This document shows, one piece after another, positions 1-8,556 of a stretch of DNA of 64,000 nucleotides; positions within the stretch are counted from its first letter, which is position 1; each line of letters begins with the position of its first letter. The notes below the pieces were generated by a model. The model was not told the DNA's origin. It worked only from the letters and a program-made list of their open reading frames with translations, and did not search any database. The stretch comes from Paucisalibacillus algeriensis (lineage in GTDB: Bacteria > Bacillota > Bacilli > Bacillales > Amphibacillaceae). A program made the position numbers and the translations under genes. The stretch covers positions 1 to 64,000 of the forward strand of contig NZ_CBYO010000014.1 in assembly GCF_000577245.1 (NCBI RefSeq), written 5' to 3'.

Positions 1-55
1 ACGGGCAGGGACGTTCTACCCCGGCTACAATTGTAATGATAAGACCATATGAAAT

Positions 56-85
56 AAGGTCAACCAGTAATTTCTGGTTAACCTT
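56..85. terminator. imperfect hairpin upstream of the phosphotransferase gene
   Basis: Twelve-base arms (56-67 and 74-85) pair with one mismatch around a 6-base loop. There is no clear T-run, so terminator function is weak. It may end transcription of a gene lying left of the window. Positions 1-55 show no ORF I recognise. Confidence 0.3.
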
Positions 86-184
86 ATAATACGAACTGGG
101 CAGGTTAGTTCAAGAAGAAGTCCTCTTAAAGAAATGAAATATTACAGTTACATTAAATGTATTCAAATTAAAGGGAGTGGTTTT

Positions 185-1069
185 ATGATAAAAATCGATG
201 AAAATTTAGTTTCGCGGCTAATAAATAGCCAATTTCCAGAGTTGTGTAAATTGGAAATCAAGCCTGTTGAAAAAAGTGGAAATGATAATAGAACTTTTCA
301 CTTAGGGAATAGGATGAGCGTTAGGTTGCCAAGTGATGTAGCTTATGTACCCCAAGTAGAAAAAGAACAAAAATGGTTACCTTTTCTCGCTAAGCATCTC
401 TCCACACCTATAACTGAACCATTATTTAAAGGAGAACCAAGTAAGGATTACCCATATCCTTGGTCAATTAACAAATGGTTAGATGGAGAGACATTATCTA
501 TAGATAAAATAGATGATTTAAACCAATTTGCATATGATTTGGGAAAATTTCTAGTTGACCTACAGTCTATTGACGCTACTGGTGGTCCTTTAGCTGGGAA
601 ACATAATTTTTATCGAGGTGGACATATTGTTGTATACGATGATGAGTGTAGAGAAGCCATCAATAATAATGTCGATACTTTTAATAAACACTTATTAGAA
701 GAAATTTGGGAATTGGCATTAACTTCAGAATGGGATGGTGAACCAGTTTGGGTTCACGGTGACGTTGCCCCAGGAAATATATTAATTAAGAATGGTAGAT
801 TGTATGCAGTTATTGATTTTGGAATATTGGGAGTAGGAGACCCTTCTTGTGATGCTGCAATGGCTTGGACTTTTTTTGATGATAGTAGTAGAAAGATATT
901 TAAGGATACATTGAATTTTAATGATGGAACATGGAATAGAGCAAGAGGTTGGGCTCTATGGAAGGCTTTAATAACTTACAGTTATAATAAGCAATCTAGC
1001 AAAACAATCGCAGATGAATCATTTAACATTATAAAAGTAATAATAAATGATTACCAAATTGAAAGATAA
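185..1069 (+). CDS. aminoglycoside phosphotransferase-family kinase
   Basis: This is a 294-residue soluble kinase of the APH/choline-kinase fold, which transfers phosphate from ATP to a small-molecule hydroxyl. The Brenner-type catalytic motif HGDVAPGN is near residue 190 and the metal-binding IDFG followed by GVGDPSCD is near 209. I chose ATG 185 because AAAGGGAG sits 8-9 bases upstream; a longer frame from 134 has no SD. Members include aminoglycoside resistance enzymes and many housekeeping kinases, so the substrate cannot be read from sequence. It stands alone, flanked by non-conserved spacer, which fits an accessory gene. Confidence 0.85.
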   Translation: MIKIDENLVSRLINSQFPELCKLEIKPVEKSGNDNRTFHLGNRMSVRLPSDVAYVPQVEKEQKWLPFLAKHLSTPITEPLFKGEPSKDYPYPWSINKWLDGETLSIDKIDDLNQFAYDLGKFLVDLQSIDATGGPLAGKHNFYRGGHIVVYDDECREAINNNVDTFNKHLLEEIWELALTSEWDGEPVWVHGDVAPGNILIKNGRLYAVIDFGILGVGDPSCDAAMAWTFFDDSSRKIFKDTLNFNDGTWNRARGWALWKALITYSYNKQSSKTIADESFNIIKVIINDYQIER

Positions 1070-1230
1070 AGTTGTAAATATGATTTTTTTAGAATACTAA
1101 ACCAGTTAATAAAAGTTCGATTCTTACACTAAAGGGTTCATTAGTTTAAGATGATCAACTCCTTATGGTCCTAACGGGACAGTTTAGTTGAACAAGGTAA
1201 GTAGAAAATTGAATAAGGGGGGGGAAGCAT

Positions 1231-1626
1231 TTGTTCAAAAGAAGAGTAATTGCTGCACTATTGTCGACAATTGTATTTAGTCTAATTTTAGCTTATATAG
1301 ATTATACTCCTGTTTCAGAAAGAATTCCAGACACATCATACGGCTCATTTATTTCCCCGATTCCATTTTTAATTATAATAACTGGTGTACCATATATTCT
1401 CGGTGGGATTCCCGTTTCAATATTAATTGATAAATATGTTGATAAATTTATAGTAAAACTCCCATTATACTTAATGGGTGGTTACATTGTAGGTGTGATT
1501 ACATTGGTAATAAGTTTTGGAACATTTTCATTTAAATTTTTATGGTTAGGTATTTATAGTGTTGCTGGTAGTTTAATTTTCTTTATTATTATGTCATTGA
1601 ACGCTCGATTAAAGAACTTCAACTAA
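1231..1626 (+). CDS. small four-helix membrane protein (UPF0715-like)
   Basis: This 131-residue protein is almost entirely hydrophobic. Four transmembrane segments are visible, at about residues 7-24, 43-65, 76-98 and 102-124, with short basic loops. It starts at TTG 1231 behind an unusually G-rich SD (a run of eight G). Size and segment pattern resemble the small Bacillus UPF0715 membrane proteins such as YwlA; that match is from memory and tentative. No transport or enzymatic motif is visible. It lies alone between the phosphotransferase and a decayed gene, in a region without conserved synteny. Confidence 0.65.
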   Translation: MFKRRVIAALLSTIVFSLILAYIDYTPVSERIPDTSYGSFISPIPFLIIITGVPYILGGIPVSILIDKYVDKFIVKLPLYLMGGYIVGVITLVISFGTFSFKFLWLGIYSVAGSLIFFIIMSLNARLKNFN

Positions 1627-1787
1627 ACTAGCTAATGGTTGTCAATATTTTCCATTAAAAAAGTTAAAACTCTGGTGATAACGCTAATAAAATGTGTACT
1701 TATCTAAATTGTCAGAGTGAAGTAATATAATTTTAGCGATAACAAAGTTTGATTAATTCAAGTTTCCGTTCAAGAAGGCTATAAATA

Positions 1788-2043
1788 GCGGAGGGTATAC
1801 CTATAGAAGGAATTGACCCACTTCGTTTAGGAATTAAAAAGATTCATGCAGAAAAGATAAAATTAAAAGAATAATTAGATATTTGTGATTTTGAGATTTA
1901 CTCTTGTGAAGAAGTTCCTGTAAAAGGGGAAACGTTAACAGAACTCTGTTTGAATACTTATATAAAAATGAAGAATATAGGATATAAAATAATGGCAAAG
2001 CAACATTCTTTTCTCCATTATTTAGGACTGTTAGCACTTATAT
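1788..2043 (+). pseudogene. decayed gene remnant with in-frame stop, followed by an intact terminator
   Basis: One forward frame reads EGIDPLRLGIKKIHAEKI, hits a TAA at 1872-1874, then continues in the same frame for about 55 codons to TAA 2041-2043. No start codon or SD precedes it and an in-frame TAA lies at 1782-1784. A strong terminator follows directly, which suggests this was once expressed. I do not recognise the family. Positions 1627-1787 hold nothing else I can name. A minus-strand frame at 1834-2037 is judged a shadow. Confidence 0.35.
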
Positions 2044-2053
2044 AAAGACAAAC

Positions 2054-2080
2054 AAAGGAGAGTTTATAAACTCTCCTTTT
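2054..2080 (+). terminator. rho-independent terminator after the gene remnant
   Basis: A near-perfect palindrome (AAAGGAGAGTTT / AAACTCTCCTTT) ends in a T-run on the + strand. It directly follows the remnant that ends at 2043. Confidence 0.75.
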
Positions 2081-2265
2081 TAAATAGCCAGTTTATTAAT
2101 TATTTTCCTGTTTAATAGTATTTTCTCCTTTGGCAATACCTTTACGTGTAGAACGGCAAGGAGCGATTATTCTATCCATATCAGAATATTACATATTAGT
2201 ATTAGTCTTGCATACCTGCCATCTAACCAACCATGTGATAAAAATATTGTAGATAAAAATGCTTG

Positions 2266-3156
2266 TTAATAATTTGTAGAAAATTCTTCAATTTTTTGTG
2301 CGAAAATTTTTAATGCCTTTGATACATCTGACTCTTCATGTTGAACAAATGAAAAAGACCTAATGATTTTTTTATTTTTAATGGGTATAGTAAGTAGTTC
2401 ATTTGTCATTATTTCTCTATTTACTGTCCATTTTGATAACAACGCAATCCCTAGCCCTGCTTTTACGGCTTCCTTTACTCCTTGATTACTACTAAATACA
2501 AAGGAATGTTTTATTGTTAAGTCCAGTTCTGAGATTAAATTATCCATATAAGTTCTTGTTCCAGAACCAGTTTCTCTAAAGATCCAAGTTTGATTTTGTA
2601 ACATGTCCTTTTCAATCTGTTGCATTTGAGATAGTGGATGGTTCAGAGGAATTACTAGAACCATTTCGTCTTCCATAAATGGTATTAACTGAATATCTAA
2701 CTCTTTATTATTCCCTTCAATTAATCCAATATCAAGTATTTTTGTTCTTACTCCACCAATCACTTCATCACTATTAGAAATAATGGTTTGAACTTCCACT
2801 TGAGGGAATTGATTAGCGTATTCTGCCAATACTTTTGGGAGTATATATTCACCAATTGTAAAGCTAGCTCCAACTCTTATTTTTCCTGTTACAACATTTC
2901 GTAAGTCATTAATTTCATGTTTTGCTTCTTCATAATGTAATAATATCCTTTTAGCATGTCTATAAAGTATTTGTCCGGCCTCTGTTATTTGTACTAACTT
3001 AGGTGTTCGATGAATGAGTTTTGTTCCTACTTCATTTTCTAAGTTGCGAATATGTAGACTTACATTTGGTTGTGAAATATTCAACATTTCTCCTGCTCTA
3101 GTGAAGTTTTTTTGCTCAATTACTGTTACAAAAACCTTCATAGTATCTACAATCAC
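2266..3156 (-). CDS. LysR-family transcriptional regulator next to a YeiH-type transporter
   Basis: This 296-residue LysR regulator has an N-terminal winged helix-turn-helix (about residues 1-60, with the typical NFTRAGEMLNISQPNVS recognition stretch) and a C-terminal LysR substrate-binding domain. It is transcribed divergently from the UPF0324 membrane protein at 3316, so that gene is its likely target. Comparable LysR/YeiH pairs are common (YeiE-YeiH in enterobacteria) and are often tied to sulfur or sulfite metabolism. The effector here is unknown. The start follows an SD-like GGAGGGAG. Confidence 0.88.
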   Translation of the reverse strand: MIVDTMKVFVTVIEQKNFTRAGEMLNISQPNVSLHIRNLENEVGTKLIHRTPKLVQITEAGQILYRHAKRILLHYEEAKHEINDLRNVVTGKIRVGASFTIGEYILPKVLAEYANQFPQVEVQTIISNSDEVIGGVRTKILDIGLIEGNNKELDIQLIPFMEDEMVLVIPLNHPLSQMQQIEKDMLQNQTWIFRETGSGTRTYMDNLISELDLTIKHSFVFSSNQGVKEAVKAGLGIALLSKWTVNREIMTNELLTIPIKNKKIIRSFSFVQHEESDVSKALKIFAQKIEEFSTNY

Positions 3157-3239
3157 TGTTTATGCTCCCTCCAAATATTTTTACTTTACAAAGTAATTTT
3201 ATCATAAGTTTTTATAATTATTGAAATAGCAAATATGTA

Positions 3240-3273
3240 TTTAACTTATTATTAAATCTTACTTATAGTTAAA
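3240..3273. promoter_or_regulatory. candidate LysR operator in the divergent spacer
   Basis: An interrupted dyad with 7-bp arms (TTTAACT at 3240-3246, AGTTAAA at 3267-3273) lies between the divergent LysR and transporter genes. LysR sites are typically such AT-rich dyads. The whole spacer is AT-rich, so chance is possible. Confidence 0.3.
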
Positions 3274-3315
3274 TAAGAAATTATCTCACACACAAAAAAG
3301 TTTGGGGTGTTAGGA

Positions 3316-4350
3316 TTGGAGCAATCAATTGTGAAAGAAAAACAAAAAAGGTACAGTTTTATTCTAGGTATTGGCTTAACTCTTTTTATTGCCATCCTTG
3401 CAAAATATCTTGGAGATTTACCATTATTAAGTATTATGGGTCAATTAGTACTTGCTATCTTAATTGGTATGGGTTGGAAAGCTATAGTGGAAGTTCCCAA
3501 GGGAATGATCGCTGGGACAAATTTTTCAAGTAAGAAATTGCTTCGTTTAGGTATTATATTATTGGGCATGAGATTAAATTTTGTTGATATACTTCACGCA
3601 GGACCTAAAGTGTTTGCAATCGCAGTTATTAATATTATCTTCACTTTAATTGTGGTTTATGGCATAACTCGTGTGTTTAAAGTGGAAAAAAGATTAGGAA
3701 TTTTAACTGCTTGTGGTACTGCTATTTGTGGTGCAGCAGCCGTTGTTGCAATAGCTCCACAAATTAAAGCAAATGATGATGAAACAGCAATTAGTGCAGC
3801 AACAGTAGCTATATTGGGGACAATATTTACACTTATATATACGGTACTTTATCCAATCTTAGGATTATCTGCATACGGATATGGCATCTTTTCAGGTGGA
3901 ACCTTACATGAAATTGCACATGTAATTGCAGCTGCTAACCCAAGTGGAAAAGAAGCAGTTGACATTGCGGTTATTGTAAAATTAACAAGAGTGGCATTGT
4001 TGGTACCAGTAGCTATTTTTATTGGAATATGGTCAAGTCATCGTGATACTAACACTAAAAGTGTAAATGAGAATTGGAACTCTTGGAAATCCATCCCTGT
4101 ACCATGGTTTATAATAGGATTTTTGGCAATGAGTGCTTTAAATTCAACAGGAATATTTTCTGCCAATTTTGCGGAAAAGGTAGTCCTTATTGCTTATATG
4201 TTAATAGCAATGGCAATGGCAGGGCTTGGCCTTAATGTAGATATAAAGACTTTTAGAAGACTTGGTCTCAAGTCATTCGGCGCAGGATTTATAGGGTCAA
4301 TTTTGTTATCTATTTTAGGATACTTGCTAGTTTATGCTTTTCATTTTTGA
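3316..4350 (+). CDS. UPF0324/YeiH-family integral membrane transporter
   Basis: This is a 344-residue polytopic membrane protein with about ten hydrophobic segments and the family hallmarks: GMRLNF near residue 96, the ACGTAICGAAAVVAIAP stretch near 133, and GTLHEIAHVIAAA near 195. The family is annotated as putative sulfate/sulfite-type exporters, with weak experimental support. I place the start at TTG 3316, six bases after GGGGTG, rather than GTG 3307, which lies inside that SD. It is paired with the divergent LysR gene, probably its regulator. Confidence 0.85.
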   Translation: MEQSIVKEKQKRYSFILGIGLTLFIAILAKYLGDLPLLSIMGQLVLAILIGMGWKAIVEVPKGMIAGTNFSSKKLLRLGIILLGMRLNFVDILHAGPKVFAIAVINIIFTLIVVYGITRVFKVEKRLGILTACGTAICGAAAVVAIAPQIKANDDETAISAATVAILGTIFTLIYTVLYPILGLSAYGYGIFSGGTLHEIAHVIAAANPSGKEAVDIAVIVKLTRVALLVPVAIFIGIWSSHRDTNTKSVNENWNSWKSIPVPWFIIGFLAMSALNSTGIFSANFAEKVVLIAYMLIAMAMAGLGLNVDIKTFRRLGLKSFGAGFIGSILLSILGYLLVYAFHF

Positions 4351-4460
4351 TAAATATTGCGGAATTATTATTTCAAATAGTTTATTCTTTTTCATTCATT
4401 TCTTATGTGAAGAAAGTGGTCTGAAATAATAGATTTTATTTGTGATTGTAATCACTTAAA

Positions 4461-4497
4461 CAAACTGGTGCATTACTTCAAGAAGGAAGATGCACCC
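4461..4497 (+). repeat. imperfect hairpin upstream of the 31-codon ORF
   Basis: Arms AAACTGGTGCAT and ATGCACCCGTTA pair at about 9 of 12 positions around a purine-rich loop. The left arm resembles short stretches at 94-118 and 1171-1196. In the 4351-4942 gap the other recognisable items are the small ORF at 4546 and two terminators; nothing else stands out. Confidence 0.3.
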
Positions 4498-4545
4498 GTT
4501 ATTATAGGAGTCGTTAATTCAATTAAATAAAGACAGGAGAAAATA

Positions 4546-4641
4546 ATGAAACCAGGAATCAGTTTTGAAATTCCCAATGAATACGGAAGGTTTCTATGGG
4601 GAGTATTAGCACCATGCATAATTAACAACGGAATACTGTGA
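4546..4641 (+). CDS. candidate 31-residue small protein
   Basis: The ORF begins at ATG 4546 after a good SD (ACAGGAGA, about 5 bases upstream) and ends at TGA 4641. A clear rho-independent terminator follows within 10 bases. The peptide begins MKPGISFEIP and has a hydrophobic second half (FLWGVLAPCII). I recognise no family. The tight SD-ORF-terminator packing suggests a real small gene or a leader peptide; the alternative is the 5' remnant of a deleted gene. No ORF continues on this strand beyond the terminator. Confidence 0.4.
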   Translation: MKPGISFEIPNEYGRFLWGVLAPCIINNGIL

Positions 4642-4647
4642 AATTAT

Positions 4648-4698
4648 ATAATGACTAATAACAAGTGATCACTTTGTTGTTAGTCATTATATTTTCTT
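4648..4698 (+). terminator. rho-independent terminator after the 31-codon ORF
   Basis: Seventeen-base arms (4648-4664 and 4674-4690) pair with one mismatch around a 9-base loop, followed by ATTTTCTT on the + strand. Confidence 0.7.
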
Positions 4699-4900
4699 AG
4701 CAGTAATAGTTGGGGAGAAGAGTAAACGCAATTGTGTTATAAAAGGCAACACATTTATGTTATTAGTCATCCAATGAGGTGGGGATATTTTAATCGTTTT
4801 TGGAGTTAACATAATACTTATTATGGGAAGTAACTGGCAAAATAACTAAAATATCTCAATTTCTAAGTTTACTCTAGATAGTGAGACGAAAATAAAAAAA

Positions 4901-4932
4901 CGCTATAAAATATGTAAAGCCATTTTATAGCG
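4901..4932 (-). terminator. terminator of citA
   Basis: CGCTATAAAA (4901-4910) pairs with TTTTATAGCG (4923-4932). Read on the minus strand it is followed by seven Ts, just past the citA stop. Confidence 0.8.
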
Positions 4933-4942
4933 AAATATATTA

Positions 4943-6013
4943 TTAATTACCAATATACATTGCGTTTGGTCTAAAGATTGTATTGTTATTTAATTGTTCC
5001 ATTGCATGTGCACACCAGCCAACAATTCTACTTGAACTAAAAATCGCTGTAAATAATGATTCATCTATATCCAATGTTTTCATGATTGCCGCTGCATAAT
5101 ATTCAACATTCGTATATAGTTTATGGTCTGGTTTTAATTCTTTTAAAATTTTAATCGTTTCTAGTTCTGTTTTAAGTGCTAAATCAATCCAATCCGGTAA
5201 ATCATCCATCTTAATAATGGTATTTTTTAAGGCTAATGCTCGAGGATCAACTGTTTTATATACACGATGGCCAAATCCCATAATTCGTTCTTTATTTTTT
5301 ACTTTCATGTGAATTATTTCACATATTGCATCCTCTGTCTTTATTTCCTCTAAGAGTGCTATTACCCCAGATGGTGCACCTCCATGTAACGGACCTTTCA
5401 TAGTTCCAAGTGCACTTGTAATTGCTGAAGTTAGATCACTTTCAGTTGAGATTGTGACTCTCGCTGCAAATGTAGAAGCATTTAATCCATGTTCCATTGT
5501 AAGAATTAGATAGGATTCTAATATCTTAGCATGTGTTGAATTTGTACTTCCAGTAAGCATATAAACAAAATTTTCCACGTGATTTAGAGATTCACTAGGT
5601 GGGATTTCAGGTAAATTATTTAATTGTCTGTAACGATATGCTATTAACGTAGGAAATACTGAAATTAATCGTTCAGCAACATCATAAATATCCTCATGAT
5701 TATCCGTATAATTTGCAGAAATAACGGTTCTTAATACATCCATTAATGGCATTTCTTTTGGTAATAGCTGAATGATCTTTACGATATGACTAGGTATTGA
5801 ACGATGGTTAACTAATTTATTCTTAAAGCGATTTTTCATTCCCAAATCGGGAAATTCTCCGTAAATTAAAAAATAGACAACTTCTTCGAATGAATACATT
5901 CCAACTAAACGTTGAATTTCAATTCCTCTATAAGATAAAATCCCTTTCTCCCCATCGATATGACATAGGGTTGTCTTTACGGCGGTTACACCTTTTAATC
6001 CTGGGTTAAACAT
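4943..6013 (-). CDS. citA: citrate synthase, CitA-like
   Basis: This type II citrate synthase has about 356 residues and condenses oxaloacetate with acetyl-CoA to citrate in the cytoplasm. Active-site regions are visible: an EHG histidine, MGFGHRVYKTVDPRA with the second catalytic His, and the C-terminal SSSRIVGWCAHAMEQ. The divergent LysR gene alongside matches the B. subtilis citA-citR pair, which marks the minor citrate synthase rather than CitZ of the TCA operon. I prefer ATG 6013 (AAGGAG 10 bases upstream); GTG 6022 in the same frame is possible. A terminator follows. Confidence 0.88.
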   Translation of the reverse strand: MFNPGLKGVTAVKTTLCHIDGEKGILSYRGIEIQRLVGMYSFEEVVYFLIYGEFPDLGMKNRFKNKLVNHRSIPSHIVKIIQLLPKEMPLMDVLRTVISANYTDNHEDIYDVAERLISVFPTLIAYRYRQLNNLPEIPPSESLNHVENFVYMLTGSTNSTHAKILESYLILTMEHGLNASTFAARVTISTESDLTSAITSALGTMKGPLHGGAPSGVIALLEEIKTEDAICEIIHMKVKNKERIMGFGHRVYKTVDPRALALKNTIIKMDDLPDWIDLALKTELETIKILKELKPDHKLYTNVEYYAAAIMKTLDIDESLFTAIFSSSRIVGWCAHAMEQLNNNTIFRPNAMYIGN

Positions 6014-6091
6014 CCTCCCCACTCTCCTTCCCTCTTTACTTTATTATAAGTTAATCAAAAGATTATTAAAATTTAATATTTTTTACTATAA

Positions 6092-6110
6092 TAATAAATA
6101 ATATTTATTA
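6092..6110. promoter_or_regulatory. candidate CitR operator (19-bp dyad)
   Basis: TAATAAATA / TATTTATTA form a perfect dyad around one central A, immediately upstream of the citR SD in the citA-citR divergent spacer. The position suits LysR autoregulation. The AT-rich composition lowers confidence. Confidence 0.35.
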
Positions 6111-6125
6111 ATGAGGTGAAACTAC

Positions 6126-7004
6126 ATGGATATTCGAACGATCAAAACCTTTTTATTAGCAGCTAAATATGAAAATTACCGAGAAGTTGCAGAAAAACTA
6201 TATATCACCCAGCCTGCTATTTCATTCCAAATAAAACAATTAGAAAAAGAATTAGGTGGTAAATTATTTGTAAAGGACGGTAGAAACATTGTATTAACGG
6301 AGTTTGGAAGAATGTTCTATCGTGAGGCACTAGATATAAACACCCAGTATGAAAATAGCTTACATCGCGTAAATCAATTTAAACAAGGGTTTAATAAGTT
6401 ATTACGAATTGCTATTTCTCCTATGCTTGCAGATACAATTTTACCAACAGTTTTGCATAACTATATGATTGCCAATCCTAATGTTGAGTTCACCATACAA
6501 GTGATGGAATCAAAAGAAATATCCGAGCAAATTGAAAACGGTATGGTTGATTTTGGATTATCTTGTCTTCCTGGATCGAGCCTTACCAAGACTATTCCGT
6601 TTCACGAAGAGGATGTCTCTTTAATTACAAGACATGATGGATATGATTTTGAAACTGGACCAGTACTTGATGCTATAGAAATACTTGATAATAATATTGT
6701 TTTTACTGATAACCATCCCTTTTACTGGACAGGTTTAAAGGAAAATCTTAAAACCAAATTTCCAACGCTTAGAATGATGAAGGTTAACCAATCGTATATT
6801 ACAAAAAGATTTGTACTGGAAGGCATGGGGGTTAGTTTTCTGCCTAAATCCAGCATTAATAAAGAATTGTTAGAAGGCAGATTACTAGAAGTGCCCATTG
6901 ATGCAATCGATATTCCAAAAGCGTGTATGTACTTTGTTTATAAGAATGATCAACAATTTGATTCAGAACTAATGAACTTTATATCTTCTTTCCATTTCAG
7001 TTAA
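6126..7004 (+). CDS. citR: LysR-family regulator, CitR-like
   Basis: This 292-residue LysR regulator has an N-terminal helix-turn-helix (residues 1-60, NYREVAEKLYITQPAISFQI) and a C-terminal effector domain. It is divergent from citA, as B. subtilis CitR is, so repression of citA is the likely role. The start ATG 6126 follows GAGGTGAA. The effector cannot be read from sequence. Its 3' end is 85 bases from modA, but the function and a dyad in that gap suggest modA has its own promoter. Confidence 0.85.
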   Translation: MDIRTIKTFLLAAKYENYREVAEKLYITQPAISFQIKQLEKELGGKLFVKDGRNIVLTEFGRMFYREALDINTQYENSLHRVNQFKQGFNKLLRIAISPMLADTILPTVLHNYMIANPNVEFTIQVMESKEISEQIENGMVDFGLSCLPGSSLTKTIPFHEEDVSLITRHDGYDFETGPVLDAIEILDNNIVFTDNHPFYWTGLKENLKTKFPTLRMMKVNQSYITKRFVLEGMGVSFLPKSSINKELLEGRLLEVPIDAIDIPKACMYFVYKNDQQFDSELMNFISSFHFS

Positions 7005-7038
7005 TGAAATTAACATGTTCGGTAATTTTAAGAGAATT

Positions 7039-7064
7039 ATAGTAAAATATAGATAGTTTACTAT
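7039..7064. promoter_or_regulatory. inverted repeat upstream of modA, candidate operator
   Basis: Perfect 8-bp arms ATAGTAAA (7039-7046) and TTTACTAT (7057-7064) with a 10-base spacer lie 25 bases before the modA start. That is where a repressor would bind. The regulator is not encoded next to it and the sequence was not matched to a known ModE site. Confidence 0.45.
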
Positions 7065-7089
7065 TTTCATTGCAAAACGAGGTGAGTGC

Positions 7090-7881
7090 ATGCGAACTTA
7101 TTTGATACGCATCTTTCTAATAATCCTTATACTTGTTTTAGTTACTGGATGTTCAGCAAATAATCCACTAGAATCAAGTTCAACGGATACTGTTGAACTG
7201 ACCATATCTGCAGCAGCGAGTTTGAAAGAGTCATTGGGAAAAATACAACATGAATATGAACTCAACCATCCTCATGTTAAATTAAAATTTAATTTTGGTG
7301 GTTCTGGCTCTTTAAAACAGCAAATCACACAAGGTGCTCCAGTGGATTTATTTTTCTCAGCAGCTGAAGATAAGTTTAACGAATTAGTTAAGGAGGGTTT
7401 GATAGCTAAGGAAGATGGGAATACATTGCTGACAAATGAATTAGTATTGATTGTTCCGTCTAATAATCCAATGGATATTGCAGGTCTTGAAGACTTAATA
7501 CATAAAGATGTCGATCATATTTCTATTGGCATTCCCGAAACCGTTCCAGCTGGAAAATACGCGAAGGAATCACTTACTATCCAAGACTTGTGGCAAAGAT
7601 TAGAGTCAAAAATTGTCCCAGCAAAAGATGTACGCCAAGTTTTATACTATGTAGAAACGGGCAATGTAGCAGCAGGAATTGTTTATTATACAGATGCCCT
7701 TAGTTCAAACAAGGTAACAATTATTCATACAATTGATTCATCAACACATACACCCATTCACTATCCTATAGGCATCATTAAAGAGACTAATAACTATGAG
7801 GCTGCTAAAGATTTTTATGATTATCTCCAAAGTGACGAGGCATTAGGGGTTTTTAAGAGAAATGGATTCATTCCTAAATAA
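7090..7881 (+). CDS. modA: molybdate ABC transporter substrate-binding lipoprotein
   Basis: This 263-residue extracytoplasmic solute-binding protein has a lipoprotein signal: a hydrophobic stretch followed by the lipobox LVTGC, with the lipidated Cys at residue 21. The mature part matches the ModA family, with SAAASLKESL at the start and the motif FNFGGSGSLKQQI. It captures molybdate or tungstate outside the membrane and delivers it to ModB. The SD GAGGTGAG precedes ATG. The 3' end overlaps modB by 20 bases, indicating coupled translation. Confidence 0.9.
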   Translation: MRTYLIRIFLIILILVLVTGCSANNPLESSSTDTVELTISAAASLKESLGKIQHEYELNHPHVKLKFNFGGSGSLKQQITQGAPVDLFFSAAEDKFNELVKEGLIAKEDGNTLLTNELVLIVPSNNPMDIAGLEDLIHKDVDHISIGIPETVPAGKYAKESLTIQDLWQRLESKIVPAKDVRQVLYYVETGNVAAGIVYYTDALSSNKVTIIHTIDSSTHTPIHYPIGIIKETNNYEAAKDFYDYLQSDEALGVFKRNGFIPK

Positions 7882-8545
7882 GTTATTTTCAGAAGAATTT
7901 CTCAGTCCAATAGACATATCTTTAAAAATCGCCTTAGTCTCAGGCATTGTTGTCATTGTATTGGGAACTATAATTGGGAAATTTTTTGCGGGTAATCATT
8001 TTAAGGGGAAGTCAATTGTAGAAACAATCATTATGCTACCAATGGTACTCCCCCCGACTGTTGTTGGATTCTTCCTAATCGTAATGTTTGGGAGAAATAG
8101 TTTTGCAGGTCAGATGATTGAATGGCTATTTAACCAACCCATAATTTTTACCTGGTGGGCTGCTGTAATAGCTGCTACAGTGGTTGCATTTCCGTTGATG
8201 TATCAATCTGCAAAATCAGCCTTTCAAGGTATAGATTCTGATATTGAAGAAGCTGCCAGGTTAGACGGAGCAAATGAATGGAAGGTATTTCTCTTTATTT
8301 CTATTCCTCTTGCTTCCAAAGTACTAATTGCAGGTTGTATTTTAAGTTTTGCTCGTGCATTGGGAGAATTTGGTGCAACGTTAATGTTTGCAGGTAATAT
8401 TCCCGGGGAAACCCAAACAATCCCGACTGCAATCTACATTGCAATTGATTCAGGAAATATGGCACTTGCATGGATGTGGGTTATTTCAATCGTGTTTATA
8501 TCTTTTCTCATGCTATTATTTGTACGTACAAAAGTAACTAATTAA
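7862..8545 (+). CDS. modB: molybdate ABC transporter permease
   Basis: This 227-residue permease has about five to six membrane segments. It carries the EAA loop (EEAARLDGANEWKVFLFISIP) that docks the ATPase, and the conserved ARALGEFGATLMFAGN stretch typical of ModB. It overlaps modA by 20 bases. No modC ATPase follows: the gene is closed by a terminator and the next gene is on the other strand. The ATP-binding subunit must be encoded elsewhere or shared with another transporter. Confidence 0.9.
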   Translation: MDSFLNKLFSEEFLSPIDISLKIALVSGIVVIVLGTIIGKFFAGNHFKGKSIVETIIMLPMVLPPTVVGFFLIVMFGRNSFAGQMIEWLFNQPIIFTWWAAVIAATVVAFPLMYQSAKSAFQGIDSDIEEAARLDGANEWKVFLFISIPLASKVLIAGCILSFARALGEFGATLMFAGNIPGETQTIPTAIYIAIDSGNMALAWMWVISIVFISFLMLLFVRTKVTN

Positions 8546-8556
8546 GGAACTTAAAA

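Noticed and set aside
1834-2037. 67-codon minus-strand frame
   Set aside because: No SD, low-complexity content, antisense to the better supported forward gene remnant that ends in a terminator.
4780-4850. Short frame reading GDILIVFGVNIILIMG after a GAGGTGGGG sequence
   Set aside because: No usable start codon at the right spacing and only about 22 codons; could be chance or a remnant.
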